Of a stretch of DNA of 64,000 nt, positions 48,660-61,558 are shown piece by piece. The stretch's first letter is position 1. Every line of letters begins with the position of its first letter. The DNA is from Rotaria socialis (Eukaryota; Rotifera; Eurotatoria; Philodinida; Philodinidae), in assembly GCA_905331475.1 (NCBI GenBank), contig CAJNYU010000551.1, forward strand, positions 1-64,000, in the 5' to 3' direction. A program made the position numbers and the translations under genes. A model generated the notes under the pieces. That model made no database searches, was not told the origin of the DNA, and saw only the letters and a list, made by a program, of their open reading frames with translations.

Positions 48660-50822
48660 ATTTTATATTATTAAACATAACGTAATAATATGATTTTCAT
48701 TTTTATCTGATTTATTCAATTGTTTCAGATAATTTATATACGACATTAAATTTATTGATCTTGATAATTCATTACATTAACAAGTCAACGAAGCTGTTCA
48801 ATCCTGTATGACGATTACGAATTAAAACAATGCCCTTGTTCCAAAGTCTACCCTAGAAAATTGATTGTCTGGTTTCTTTCAACCAAAATGTTGAATACTC
48901 TTTATGTAGGATATTGATTTATATTTACTGTACGGATGAAACCAGATATCGATAATTTATTTCCAAGTACTAAGATTGCTCTTTCAATGAAATAAACAAA
49001 AACAACTGGTTAGTATCACATTGCGTTACTACTATGTATAGATTTGAACAAAATAATAATTTCTTTTTCTATTGAGGATTCTATCATCGATCAGTCTACT
49101 TGTAGAAACGTTCGATTATGTCTATTGATCTTTTTCTATTTTGTAACAATAAATAAATCGATTTTTAATTATCATAAATCAAGCGGAAGTCTGTTGATAA
49201 GTAATTATTCAATTTTAAATGAACTCGAACATTAATTGTTTTTCTTTCAAAATAAAATAGATCGAGAACGAGTTTTGATTATGATTTTTATTCGAACGAT
49301 TTGCTCGGTGTGGAATTATTTCTTTTCTACGAAGATAGAAATAGAAGGTTATTGAATGTCTCCAATTCTTTCAGTACTAGTAAATGATATGTGCATAAGA
49401 ACTGTTTCATGGACATGTCCTCTATCCTGTTACTTAGTTTGATATACTACAGAAAGAGTAGTAGGAAATCAATAAGTATATAATGATTTACGACCATTCT
49501 TCATAGAGATTATATATATATATATGTATATACGCCTCCCTCTGTGGAATAATTACCAGGAATCGACAGAATGACGATTGATTGAAGAAGGGAAAGATTA
49601 CAAATCGCTCGGCGGGATTGAATGTTGACATTTTGCCTACTCTAAATTGTGACGGGAGTGTTCATACTACTACTACTACTACTGTATTGTCAAGATCATA
49701 ATTTACCAACTAAATAACTTGATTACAACAAAGAATGTGCATATAAATAGCGTGCCAATGCCAATATCTACTCGAGAGACAGAATATGAACCGAAATGAG
49801 CACAAAAAAAAACACACAGTTATGCAATCAAACGACGAACTCATTTTACTTTTCCCCCTCTATTGTTAAATGTTACATCGCTGAACAAACATTCGAATTT
49901 GTTCATTTGAACGAACACCAACAGGTAGTGTACATGGTGCTTGACGGAATCAATTAACGCATTTAGCAGCAGTAGAATCGAAAAATAGTTTCTTCTCAGT
50001 AAAATGATAAGCACAAACATCAACAGTTGTTATAAGCCTTCGCTTTCGTTATTTTTCTCTAAATACATGATTGACTATTACAAAAGAATGTAATGCAATA
50101 ATTACGAGAGAACAAAAATAATTAGACAAAGTTCAAAGTTTTATCATTATCCAACAACGACAAATGATATTGTTGCATTTGTCCGGCAAGGAACAGAAGC
50201 TTTATAATAATACATAATTCTCCTCTGGCATATTATGCTGAGTAAAATATGATAGACATAGTCAATAGAAGCAAAACAAAAAACGAGAACATTTGCGTCG
50301 TATTTCCTCATTTTTATCTTCTTTTACCTGTCCCAAATGCATTCGCCTAGAGTATTCTCTAATCATCGACATCTTTTTTTTTCCTCCTTCTTCTTTTTCT
50401 ACTCTAGATATCAATGTTTGATCTTCTCTCTTTGCATTCGATGAGGGGTCAATGGCATCTGTTCTCTCATAAATCATCAGAGACCGACGCCGGAGTTACG
50501 ACGACCAAGATGATGATAATGATGACAAGGCCATAGAGGCATATATGCCAACAACTATCACTTCAAGCTTGGAAGTAATACATATATATATATATACATT
50601 ACATATCAATAGTCAAGGTACATGAACGAGAAGCATTGGGCATACTGCCGAGTAAATCAATGTTGATCACTCTATACATAATATACGAGTTGACAGTTCT
50701 TCTTTCCTCTCTTTTCTTTCTTTCTTTTTCTATTCTCTCATATACATCCAGAAGATAGCTTGTGTTTTTTTGGTACAAAGACCGATTCATTCGATTTGTT
50801 TAGAAAGTCGATAGAAAGACGC
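48660..50822. other. intergenic, simple-repeat rich
   Basis: About 2.2 kb with no supported gene. It holds TA runs near 49508-49530 and 50581-50596 and a CTA run near 49668-49683. It should contain the promoter of the Ras-family gene. Confidence 0.5.
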
Positions 50823-51906
50823 ATGCCACGAAATCATAAAAGGTCCTCCGGAAATGGTCATGTGAATGCGGCAACGAAAAAAACCAAAGACAAGCCAACA
50901 TACAAAATTATTGTATTAGGTAGTGGTGGCGTCGGCAAAGTAAGATTCATTTTTTTTGTTATTGTGGTTCTGTTACGATTGTGCATGTTTGAGATTCGTA
51001 TTCTATAACAATAGTTCGACCGCCCGAGAAAGAAAAAGATTAAGTTACTCTAAAGATTTGTAGTATTGTTTTCTTTGCCTACTTATTCTATATCAAACGA
51101 AACAAATTTAAATAGTATTCTAAAGAATAGTTAAATCCAAACTTAAGTATGAGGGTATTATTCTATTGACATAGACATGATGTTATTAGTAATATTATAA
51201 TTGATTCCTCAATCATGCTGTGTTCATAGCATTATCTGACATTTTTCACTTGTCATGAACTGAACTTTTGTAAACATAATCATTATAAGAAATAATACAT
51301 CTGTCAATCTTTCATCGTAATCTTCAATCAGATTTAATATCGATTGTATATTTATGTTTCTTTTAGTCTGCAATAACTATACAATTTGTGAAATCATTTT
51401 TTTTCTCCGACTATGATCCAACTATTGAAGATTCTTATGTAAAACAATGTTTAATTGATAATCAAATCGCTCAATTAGAAATACTTGATTCAGCAGGACA
51501 AGAAGAATTTAAACCTATGCGTGATCAATATGTACGTGTTGGCGAAGGATTTTTACTTGTTTTCTCTTTGACGGATCGTCGTTCATTGGATGAGTGTTAT
51601 AAATTACATCGTGATATATTACGCATTAAAGATACCGATAATGTACCAATGTTACTAATTGGAAATAAATTAGATATATGTCAAACGGGTATGGATGCTC
51701 ATGCTCGTGCGGCAGCCGCTTCCATGCGTATACCTTATTTTGAAACATCAGCTCGTACCCGTCATAATATTGATGAGATATTCATTGAACTTGTACGATT
51801 AATAAGAAGAAATAAATGTCAGTATCAAACAAATAATAATATGTCATCGTCAAAAAAGAAGAAACAAGAAAACAATGCTAAATGTTGTACTTGTACGATT
51901 TTGTAA
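50823..51906 (+). CDS. Ras-family small GTPase with CAAX tail
   Basis: Two exons (50823-50939, 51367-51906) give 218 residues. After a basic amino-terminal extension of about 25 residues (MPRNHKRSSGNGH), the G domain shows the P-loop GSGGVGKS, switch I YDPTIEDSY, switch II DSAGQEEF, the guanine-specificity motif GNKLDI and G5 ETSAR. The end is a polybasic SSKKKKQ followed by CCTCTIL, a CAAX box with upstream cysteines for palmitoylation. A leucine at the last position favours geranylgeranylation. Switch I identical to Ras effector-loop core suggests Ras/R-Ras/M-Ras-type effectors. Two deviations are notable: Ser for the usual Thr in D-T-A-G-Q, and Arg for Lys in SAK. By eye it is closest to M-Ras/R-Ras, but subfamily placement is uncertain. 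An alternative in-frame ATG lies at 50760. Confidence 0.92.
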
Positions 51907-52251
51907 TTCTTAGTTTTTCTTTTGATACATATATATATATATAAATGAGAGAATGTTTTATTATTATATTTATGTTATGTTTGGTCAGATTCGATACACT
52001 TGGGAGTGTTGGTGCTGACTTTTTGTTTTGTTCTTTGTGTTGTTTTATGGTTTATTTACAATAATAATGATAATAGACTTTTAGATTTAAAACGAATATA
52101 TCAAGTAACATTTTAGTATTTGATAAATGAGTGTCAGTAGTATTTGCAATCTTTTATTTTATTTGTTGTTGAATACAAAATTGAAACTTTCTGCATTACC
52201 TACGTAATGTTTTGTTTTTTTTTGTCTAAAAAAGTATTTATTCGATTTCAG
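51907..52251. other. intergenic between Ras-like gene and UvdE relic
   Basis: About 345 bp, AT-rich, presumably the 3' UTR of the Ras-like gene. I could not identify a first exon for the UvdE-like gene here. Confidence 0.45.
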
Positions 52252-53732
52252 AATAATAGAATGGAAGCAAGCACGTCAACGTAGTCAACGTTTGGATAAA
52301 ATTATTTCAGAAACTGGAACAAAAAAGAAACCGGTTAAAACTAAAAACTTAGAAGAAAAACTCGTTAACAGCGAAGAACAAACGATTAAAATTGAAAAAC
52401 AAGAAACGAAACCAGTCAAAATTGAAAAAGTAGAAGAAAAAAATTCTCTGTTACGACGATATGCTGCTCAACTTGTTCCTACGGCTGGCATGAAAATTGG
52501 TTGTACAAGTCTATGTACAGCGAATCACGTGTTTCGTTTAGCTCAATATACGAATGAAAAATGTCTCGAAGTTACTGGACAAAATTACTTATGTTTACAA
52601 AAATTCTTGAATACAATGTTCAACATGGATTTTATTTTGTTTCGTATATCATCTCAAACAGTACCATTCAATATGTACAGTCGATTGGGCAAATCATTTT
52701 TCATCAACATTGCGTCGTATAGGTCAATATATTAAAGATAACGATTTTCGGACTGGTATGCACCCTGATCAATTTTGTTTAATTGATGCTAAAGATGAAA
52801 AAATTATTAATCGAAGTATTGCTGAACTTGATTATCATTGTCGACTGCTGGATGAAGTGGATTATAGATGCAAGTGCTAAAATACAAATTCATGTTGGTG
52901 GTGTATAGGATGATAAAAACGTTAGTCGTCTGAATGATTTCTACTCGAAAACGACGAGAGACGATTTTTTTACTACCGAAAATATTTCGATTTCTTATGC
53001 AAAAGTAGAACAATAAAAGTCTCGGTATGTCTTCAAAAGCTATTACATCTATACAAGAATTTGACATTTTTTAAAGGGCAAATAAAACATAGTCTGCTTT
53101 ATCGGCTCTAATCTTTCAGTAGAGAATAAATCTAAAGCAATGTCTTTTCTTTTGCTATTTGGCATCGATGGGTTGATTTATTGAAAAATATAAAACAAAA
53201 TTAAGTGATTCTGTTCGTCAACGTCTTGTTATTGAAAATGATGATCGATTATTTTCTGTTGAAGATTGTCTTTAAATACACGAGCATACAAGTATACCTT
53301 GATAATCTTTGCCATGCTTGTTTAAATAATGGTGAAACAATGATTGACGCTATGAAAAAATATTTTGCTACATGGCCAAAAGGTCAACGTCCATTGATCG
53401 GCTGTGCTACACAACAAACAGGAAAACGGCTAGGCGCTCACACGGAGCATATCGATGAAAAACATTTTGAATTATGTACACGTGAAACACGAGATCTCAA
53501 ATTTGATATTATGTTAGAAATAAAAGATAACGAACAAAGTGCTATTATAGCCGTACCCTATACAGCTCGAGAACGTGTTCGTAGCCAACCAGTTGATATA
53601 GATCCAGGAAACTATCGTTATATTTATGAAAATGCACAACATTTACAAAATGAAGCCAATGAACGAAAACGAAAACGTGCCGAAAAAAAGAAATTACCGA
53701 TGCTGATGACGACGAAGAAAATTGTAAACTAA
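52252..53732 (+). pseudogene. decayed UV-damage endonuclease (UvdE) gene
   Basis: Stretches of a UvdE-type TIM-barrel endonuclease are visible in order: a lysine/glutamate-rich lead, [109 protein letters not shown] and GKRLGAHTEHIDEKHF. They occupy different frames. A +1 shift occurs near 52675, another near 52865, and a TAG follows IHVGGV near 52906. About 200 bp of degraded sequence follow, and further shifts lie near 53275. UvdE nicks 5' to UV photoproducts and is known mainly from bacteria and fungi. The expected metal-binding His cluster is altered (HTE for the usual HAD). No intron and no 5' exon with an ATG were found. It probably lies dead beside a possible functional paralogue elsewhere. 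Confidence 0.85.
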
Positions 53733-54145
53733 AGCCAGCAAAAAAAGTCAAAACATCAAAGAAATGAAATGATTTTAAATCTCAATATCAATTTATTCTT
53801 GTTTGCATATACTTGCAGTCTTTCGTAAATCATTGTCTCTTTTATTATTGTTACGTAAAAAAATACTCATTTGTTCAAGACTATAGATCTCTTGTGTCTG
53901 TGTTATCCATATTTTTTTGTTCCAAATAAATAATAATAATAGAAATGAAAAATAAAACCGCTATATTGACTCTTCCTAATCAATACAATCAAACATATTA
54001 GATAAATAGCTTCTTTATTTAATAGTATTATTTCTGTTAGTTATTATGTCAATTACATAGAACAAAAATATCATACGGAGAAAGAAAGAAATCGTGATAG
54101 ATAGATATATAGATAGATTACTTGTACGGACCTCCATCTATGAAC

Positions 54146-54180
<35 letters not shown>
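54146..54180. repeat. (AAGT)n tetranucleotide microsatellite
   Basis: Eight or more perfect AAGT units in tandem. Confidence 0.95.
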
Positions 54181-55624
54181 AACATAATGAATATTCTATA
54201 CATTTATGTCTTTTGAGACTTCTAGTAATAGTGATCATTAGCTTTTTCTATGACGTTACTCTTTCCTCTGATTATGCTGTCTAAAAATCCATTGATTTGA
54301 CCTTTCCATTTCTTGCCGACTATTTCTACAATTAATGAATACTTGACTTTTTTTCCTATTACAGGTATAGCTTACTATTCGATTGGAATAGTTGTCTTTT
54401 CTTTTTTCTTCTGCGATCTTTTCTTTTCTCATTAATGTTGAAACAATTTTCTTCAGTCGTATCTAATTTGCAATTCATGTCGTTGTCGTCGTCTCACCAA
54501 TGCCAATCACCATCATTTTATGTGAAAGTTAGCCCTTATGAGTATAGGGGCATATGTCGGTAGCGTGTCAAACTCTTCTAGCAGGATGTTACCTCCCGGG
54601 CTTGTATATTTAACAAAATTGACAATGTAAATCTATACGAAGACATAAAGAATAGAGAATCTACCTGATTTATTGATGTTGAAATGATCTGAATACTAGT
54701 AACATTTTTTTCTCTTCTGCTTCTTCTTCTTCTTCTTCTTCTTCTAATGCATTAACATCGAACATTCATTTAAAGCATAGGAGAGCGAAACACGAACAAG
54801 GAAGAAGAAGGGAGGAGCAGACATGCATCTATACACCCATAAAGCTGATCATAAATCAGGTGCACTCTCTCTCTCTCAATAAGTCGCCCCCAAGGAAGGA
54901 GAAAGACGATGAAGGGTTCGAAAAGAATTATTATGATCTTGACGACAGAATTGATTAGATCAATAAGGTAAGATCGTCATTGTCGTTTTGCTTTCACCTT
55001 CAGCACACGAATGCACGCACGCACACACACACATACATATAGTATATAATATACATGCATAAAAAAAAAGAAGAAATGGCAATACAGTTTATTGTATGTA
55101 TCAGTTTTTCTTTTTGCTAATCTATATTTCGTTTTTTTGATGGTGATACGTAGCAAAGTAAAGTAAAACAAGAAAAAAAAAGGAATTTAACTCTTAGTTT
55201 TATAAAAGATTTGATTGCAAAAGAATTCGAAGTATTATATCGAACTTTCACATGTTGACAAATATTCGTACTATCGTCAATATCTCCTCCTCCCCCCTCT
55301 GCTCGCTTCTACACTTTTATTCCTTTCTCTTTCTTTGTCGACGTGTTGCAAGTCGACTTGGCTGGTAATCGATCATAAACAGCCATTTCCAATAAAGTCG
55401 TCATTGTATATGTATGTGTATGTGCACATGCTTGCGCGATCACTCGCCAAGCCGTGACTTTGCCGTCGAGTCGATAACAACATGATCGGAACAAACATTC
55501 GAAATAAAAAATAGTGCAGGATAAAAAAGAACGTGAGAGTGACATAGAAATTTTTCTACCATCGTTTATCAGTTCTCTCGCCCTTGTTCCTATTCAGGCA
55601 AAGACAAGTAAAACAATCACAACC

Positions 55625-55650
55625 ATATATATATATATATATATATATAT
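55625..55650. repeat. (TA)n microsatellite
   Basis: About thirteen TA units in tandem upstream of the CUX/CASP start. Confidence 0.95.
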
Positions 55651-55877
55651 TGGCAGATGCAGGTGAACACATACATTTCTCTACCGATATACACACACAC
55701 ACACATGTTTTAAATTGAGAGTTATGCTGTAGGTGGAGTTATTGAACTCATGTAATGTGTATATAAATACGCTCTCTTATAGTTCTCTACTTTTATTTTT
55801 ATTTTAGTACTTTTAATAGATGACAAATAGGTACTAGTCTATTCTAAATATATATATAGGAAAATTTCAGATGAACA

Positions 55878-58800
55878 ATGACGACAACAAGTAAAAACAA
55901 TGAATCAATAGTTAAACAATGGACTTCAATTGATTTGAAATCAATGCAGGTAAAGTGTTCTCTTCATATCTAAACAGTTCGTTCGTGTGTTGACATGACA
56001 CATCAAACTATTATCTTCACCTTTCTTTTGTTCTTCGTCTTCTTCTTCTTTTATTTGTCAAGTGTTTCTCTATCTATCTTTTCGAGTTAGATTTCTTGAT
56101 CAGTTCAGTAGAGAAAAAGAAAATGAACTGGGTGATCAACCTGTTGTGTAATAAAACAGTTTAACATAAAGCTTTGAAATATCTATCAACATAAAATTTT
56201 AATATAAGTGCGTATTTATAATTATTTATTTTAAGTCTCAAAAAGAAAACGTTAGGTTTGTGAGAATAACCTTTTCGATATTATGACACTTTTACTCATC
56301 GTATTGTTCGGTATGATTTTTAAATAAGTAACCTGTTTCACCTTATTCATTTAGGTGAAACAAATCGAAGAGGTAGCCGACCTTCTTGTCTTTTCTTTTC
56401 TTTTCTTGTTCTTGTTCTTGTTCTTCTCTATTTCTCCGTTAGAGTTCGAGAACTAATCATGTAATCGTCACCGTTGACGCTCGATCTCTAGCTGGCTACA
56501 TGTCGCATAATGATAATAGATCGGGTTCTATGCATAGCAATCGCTGTCGAAGAATATCCTTGTTCGACTGTTTTCCTTCTTCTTTGTTTTGTTGTTCTTC
56601 TATATTACTACTGTTCGCCTGTGATTAGGGTTCTCTCTTGCGCCTCCATCGCATCTCTCTATATCTCGCTCTCTTTCCTAAACTACTACTTATTATGTTT
56701 GTCGGTGATGATGATGATACAGATAGAGATATCGTGTGTATTTGGTATCACGACAACGACAATATCCGTTAATAGTTCTGTCTTGGTGTTGCAATCGATT
56801 CTGTAAGTGTGCATATATATATATATTATGTATATATATATAGTGTGAACTATAAAAAAAAAAAGTAGTATGAGATATATACGTGATGGAATTCAAAAAA
56901 TAAGATTGAGTGATCGATGTCTAGAATAGAGTAGTTTGTTTGATAGATATATGTGAAGTTATTTTTTTTAACGAACGAAAGAAACAAAAGAAAATGGAGT
57001 TATTTCAATAATGATCGTTTTTACTAAAAGAAATATTGCCCATCTTTTTCTTATCCGTAGTTGTAAACATATGATAAATAACCTGAATGAATGATCGACA
57101 TCAGTGAATGAATGAATCCAAGCATATACATATAGACTATATTGGTATGTATTTTGAGGTAAAACTAGAAAGTTGAAAAATTGCATCTTGTGTATATGTG
57201 TTTGTCCGCGATGATTGATCTTAGAAGTATATCGTTGATGTGTGGTGAAACTTGGCGTCATGTTTATTGGTACATCCCACGGAGCACTTCGTACTTGGAT
57301 ATTGACACACTCATCATAGAAGAGAAGATAAGAAGAACTGCAACTGAGACGAATATCTCTTTGCAGCTCTCTCTCTCTCTCTCTCTCTCTTGACTTGTTC
57401 GTTTATCAACCTAAAAGAAATAAAGAAATGCGACATTGACTTGAGTAGCAGCACCATAAGACATCGCTGATTTCCTCCTTGAGAAGAGATGCCGTGCCTA
57501 ATCTATATCAATCAACTCTCCCTCTTTTTTTTCCCGAAAGACTCGACAAGTAAACCTAATCTTGAATTGACAACATCCAGCTTTGTTATTCCGCTTTTCT
57601 CTTTCTCTCATTGAAACATCTATCTATACTATGTATATATATATATATATTTATATGTATATATATATATGTGTGTATGTATGTTGCAAAAGATATTGTC
57701 AACAACAAACAACTAATGATCCATGATCGTTAATTATGATCATTTCTACTAGTGACGACAGACAATTTTGTCTGTATATAAATATGCATGTGCGCTCATC
57801 ACATGTACAGTTGTATCAATAAACGAATTGAGCGAGAAAATTGTCAGTGAACATAATGTCAAAAAGAAACCCGAAGAAAAAAAGGGAAAGCAATAAAACA
57901 AATCACTTTCGGAGCCGACAACTGAGAAACAATCGATTAATTGTAGATGATGACACGACACGATACACATATTGGCGCAAGATGGTACCCGGGTGTATTG
58001 TCTATATAGATATATAGTTCACTGAGAATGGTGTATGCTTGCGCGTGTACACGAGATGCATTATTTTTTCTTCTCTTTTTCTTGCCTCGTTTAATATTTT
58101 TTGTTCCACTTATTATCAAATATTATCAATTTTGTATTGTATGATTGAAAATATGTTTATCAATGTAAATGATTGAATATAATTATTAAATAGAATAATA
58201 TTATTCTTTTCTTTTTTATCTTTCTAGCATGATTTAGACGTGACAACAATTGAAATAGTCAGTTGTGCTGATGAAAGTGATCAATCAAGAAGAAAATTGG
58301 TTGAATTAACTCGAGATTTTAAGAAAAATGCGAATGAGGTAGGTGGATCCTCTTATTTCTTTCTCTATCCTCCATTTTTAATTGATCATTAAATAGGCAA
58401 AAACGAGAAAGACAGGTACTCGTGATCATCAGTCGTGTATAAGTGCGTGTGTAAGCGGACAGAATTTTTCTTCTATTGTCTCTTTTTATTTTGAGCTACA
58501 GAACGTGATCATCTGTAAGATAGACTGATCGTTCGACAGCTCTCATCATAATAATCATCATCATCATCATCATCATCATCATAATCATCATTTTCTTCAT
58601 GTTCTTCTTTTTTCCCTTCGAAGCAAGATTGCACTTCCTGGACTACCATCGTTTATGCAGGTGTATAGTTGAACTAATTTGCGTGTATGTATCTGTCTTG
58701 TTTGTCGGACTAACTTGTGTCTATTCGTCGTTTTATTTTACGCACGATCTCACAGTAACAATACACTCCGTTATAGTGCGGTAGTGACATATAGATTCCG

Positions 58801-61524
58801 ACAATAACAATAGCTCATCTGATTTAGAAACATTTTCCTTTTCTCTTTTCTTTCATATACAATATATACAGGAAATACAAGGCGAAAGGATCAATTTGTA
58901 TGTAAAGGTGTCCCCATTTAGTTCAATGAATTGAATATCGTTGAAAGGACAAGATCGGATTACAACAAGAAAGGAGAAGAAGAAGAAGAAGAAGAAGAAG
59001 AAGAAGAAAAAACCCGCCGAAATTCATCGTTCATTTAGAGTTGACACTGATGCGATCGGCCGAAAAAGTTCAGCAATAAACAAATCGAGCTATTATTATG
59101 ATTACATAAGTACATATAGAAGAAGAAAAAAAAACAAATTATTATAGTAAAAGAACGTGATAAACAACAAAAACGTCTTTCGTTATTACAATAAAAGTAA
59201 ATTTTTATATACTGCTACTGCTGCTGCTGTTGCTGTTATTTTTCTTTCTTCTTGCATCAATGATCAACTCTTTTACTTTTAAAATAGAATTCTTCGATAC
59301 ATTTAATTCTTCCGCATTCTTCATTCATGAACATATATTGTTGATTTTCAAATTGAACGAGTTAGATCTTTAGCATACATTCAGCATCTGCTCACACTCT
59401 CCTTTTTTTCTCTCTTAAGCACACCTCAACTACCACCACTCCATTCATTCATTTGCAAAAATCATTACATACACTTTCCATTTGCCGCTTTCATGCGGTG
59501 CACCTATGCTGCTACTCTTGTTCTAATTTGTTAAAGTGAAATAAAAGTCGATCAGCGATAAGTAACAGCAGTCAAACTACCTATGTGCGTCGCGTCACAA
59601 AGGTGATAATCAAATTTCATTTCTATATTTCAATTGAATATGTCTTGAACATTAGGGGGCGAAAATTGATTTTTCTTTCCTGACTAACTATACACACCTC
59701 ATACACCTCATTAGGATGACTTGTCAATCATATACAAGAGAGTCTGTTCTTAACGTGTGATTTATTGCTGTTTGAAACGTGCTTCATATGTGCACTCGTG
59801 TGCAAAGATCTTTGATCTTCTGTTTCTTTTTCTTTCTTGTTTGCAATGAAGACTGAACTTGATGAAGAAGTCAATTCCATCTCATATACAACATACACTC
59901 GACTTCAATCGAGGGGAGAGAGAGAGAGAGAGAGACACGGAGTTTTTTTTGTCTCTTTCTGTATCTATCATCTCCAGCAACATCACTATAGTCTTTAATT
60001 GTGTCTCGTTTTTCCTCGCCTCCTGATCATCACCCGGTAATGACACAGTAGAATAGTCTCCTCTGAGTCTGTGCGTGATGACAGACCGTCTGTCTGCGTG
60101 CGATTGAGCAGAGAAACACAAAAAAACCTTTTTTCAACTCTCTCTCTCTCTCCCTCTGTTGTTCTATAATCCCTCTACGGAATGACAAACTAGCGGCCTA
60201 TCATTTGGCTAATGTAGCTTCTCCAAAGTAGTTCCGATACATTCGATTCTTTTCATGTATATATAGAGAGAAAGAGAGATCTATATATTTGTGTGTGTGT
60301 ATGTATGTATGTATGTGCCTGTGCGCGCATACACGCCCCCTTAGCGGGCGACGATTTGTATTATTCATCATTATTTCTTCACTCATCGTTCACGTTAAAG
60401 GAAATGAGCGAATGAAACAGAAAGACTTCAGTTCATCTTATACGCATTCACGATGACAAGAAAGAAGAGAGAGAGAGAGAGAGAGAAAGAAAGAAAAGAG
60501 ACATGATTTACATATTCAATAGGCGGAGCGACAACCATTATGTTTCTTTCTTATACTTTGATCATCATCATCTTACTACTTCTACCTGGTGTTTTCTTTT
60601 CAATAGATGAGAGAAAAGCTTCTTCGAAGCGCTCGATGAATAGAGAGCGAATGTGCACACAGGCGCATACACAACATACGGTGTGTTGAATTATGTCAAA
60701 TCTTGTTTAGGTTGATGACTTTTCACTGCTCCCTCGGTCTCTCTCTCACTCTCTTTCCATTTTCCTGAAATTTTAATCAGACAGCATCTCCTGAATGACG
60801 AGAAGAAAGGAAGGTGAAAGACAAAGAGGGAATAGAAGAAGAAGAAATACTTAAAGAATGTCTTGGTCGGTGCGTCAACGACTAAGTCGGATCTACATCA
60901 GAACTAATCACAAACAAGGGTCAATTTCCTCTTTCGTAATTGATTTTCTTCTTCTTTTTTTTATACTTCTTCGCATTCTTATTCTTCTACATTACTTCTT
61001 TTCTATTCTGTTAGGTGGTAAAAAGTCGATGCGCGTGCGTTCGTCCCTGCTAGTCACACATATAAATGGAGATTCTAATTAGACGTGATCATTCGATATC
61101 ATGATCTCGTCCTTCTCTCTCTCTCTCTCACTCGCTCTGCCCTCCTCTGTCGCGTGTATCGAGTCGTCGTTGTCGTTGTCGTTGGTAAAAGAGTAATAGT
61201 AGTGAACTCTAGTTGATTACTTTTGGTGCCCATCGGCACGCAACTCTTCCGATGAGAAAATCGAACACCCGCGCGCTCCTCCAATTACATATAAAAACCA
61301 ATCAGAAAATAGAGAATCATTCCTTTTTTTCTTTTTATGTCCTTTGTTGTTTCTTGTCTTTTACTACTTTCTGTCTGTCTCCACTTCAGGTGATTGAACC
61401 ACTTTGAATGAACACATTCGTCAAACGAGTAAAAAGTGTTGCTAAAAAATTTTTAAACTTAAAGTGATTTCTTTTTTTGTTTGAGTTGATGCCGCACTAC
61501 CGTCACGTATAAGAATATGAATGC

Positions 61525-61558
<34 letters not shown>

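Larger units (their letters stand above)
53733..55877. promoter_or_regulatory. intergenic upstream of CUX/CASP gene
   Basis: About 2.1 kb with no supported gene and many simple repeats: (AAGT)n at 54146-54180, (CTT)n at 54719-54746, (CA)n near 55015-55031 and (TA)n at 55625-55650. A TTTCAG acceptor-like site at 55865-55870 lies just before the ATG, so a non-coding first exon or spliced leader may be joined there. Confidence 0.5.

Noticed and set aside
52807..53067. Minus-strand 86-codon frame
   Set aside because: It overlaps the UvdE relic on the opposite strand, where clear homology exists; no motif of its own.
58941..59147. Lysine-rich 68-codon frame
   Set aside because: It is produced by the GAA microsatellite and lies inside a CUX/CASP intron.
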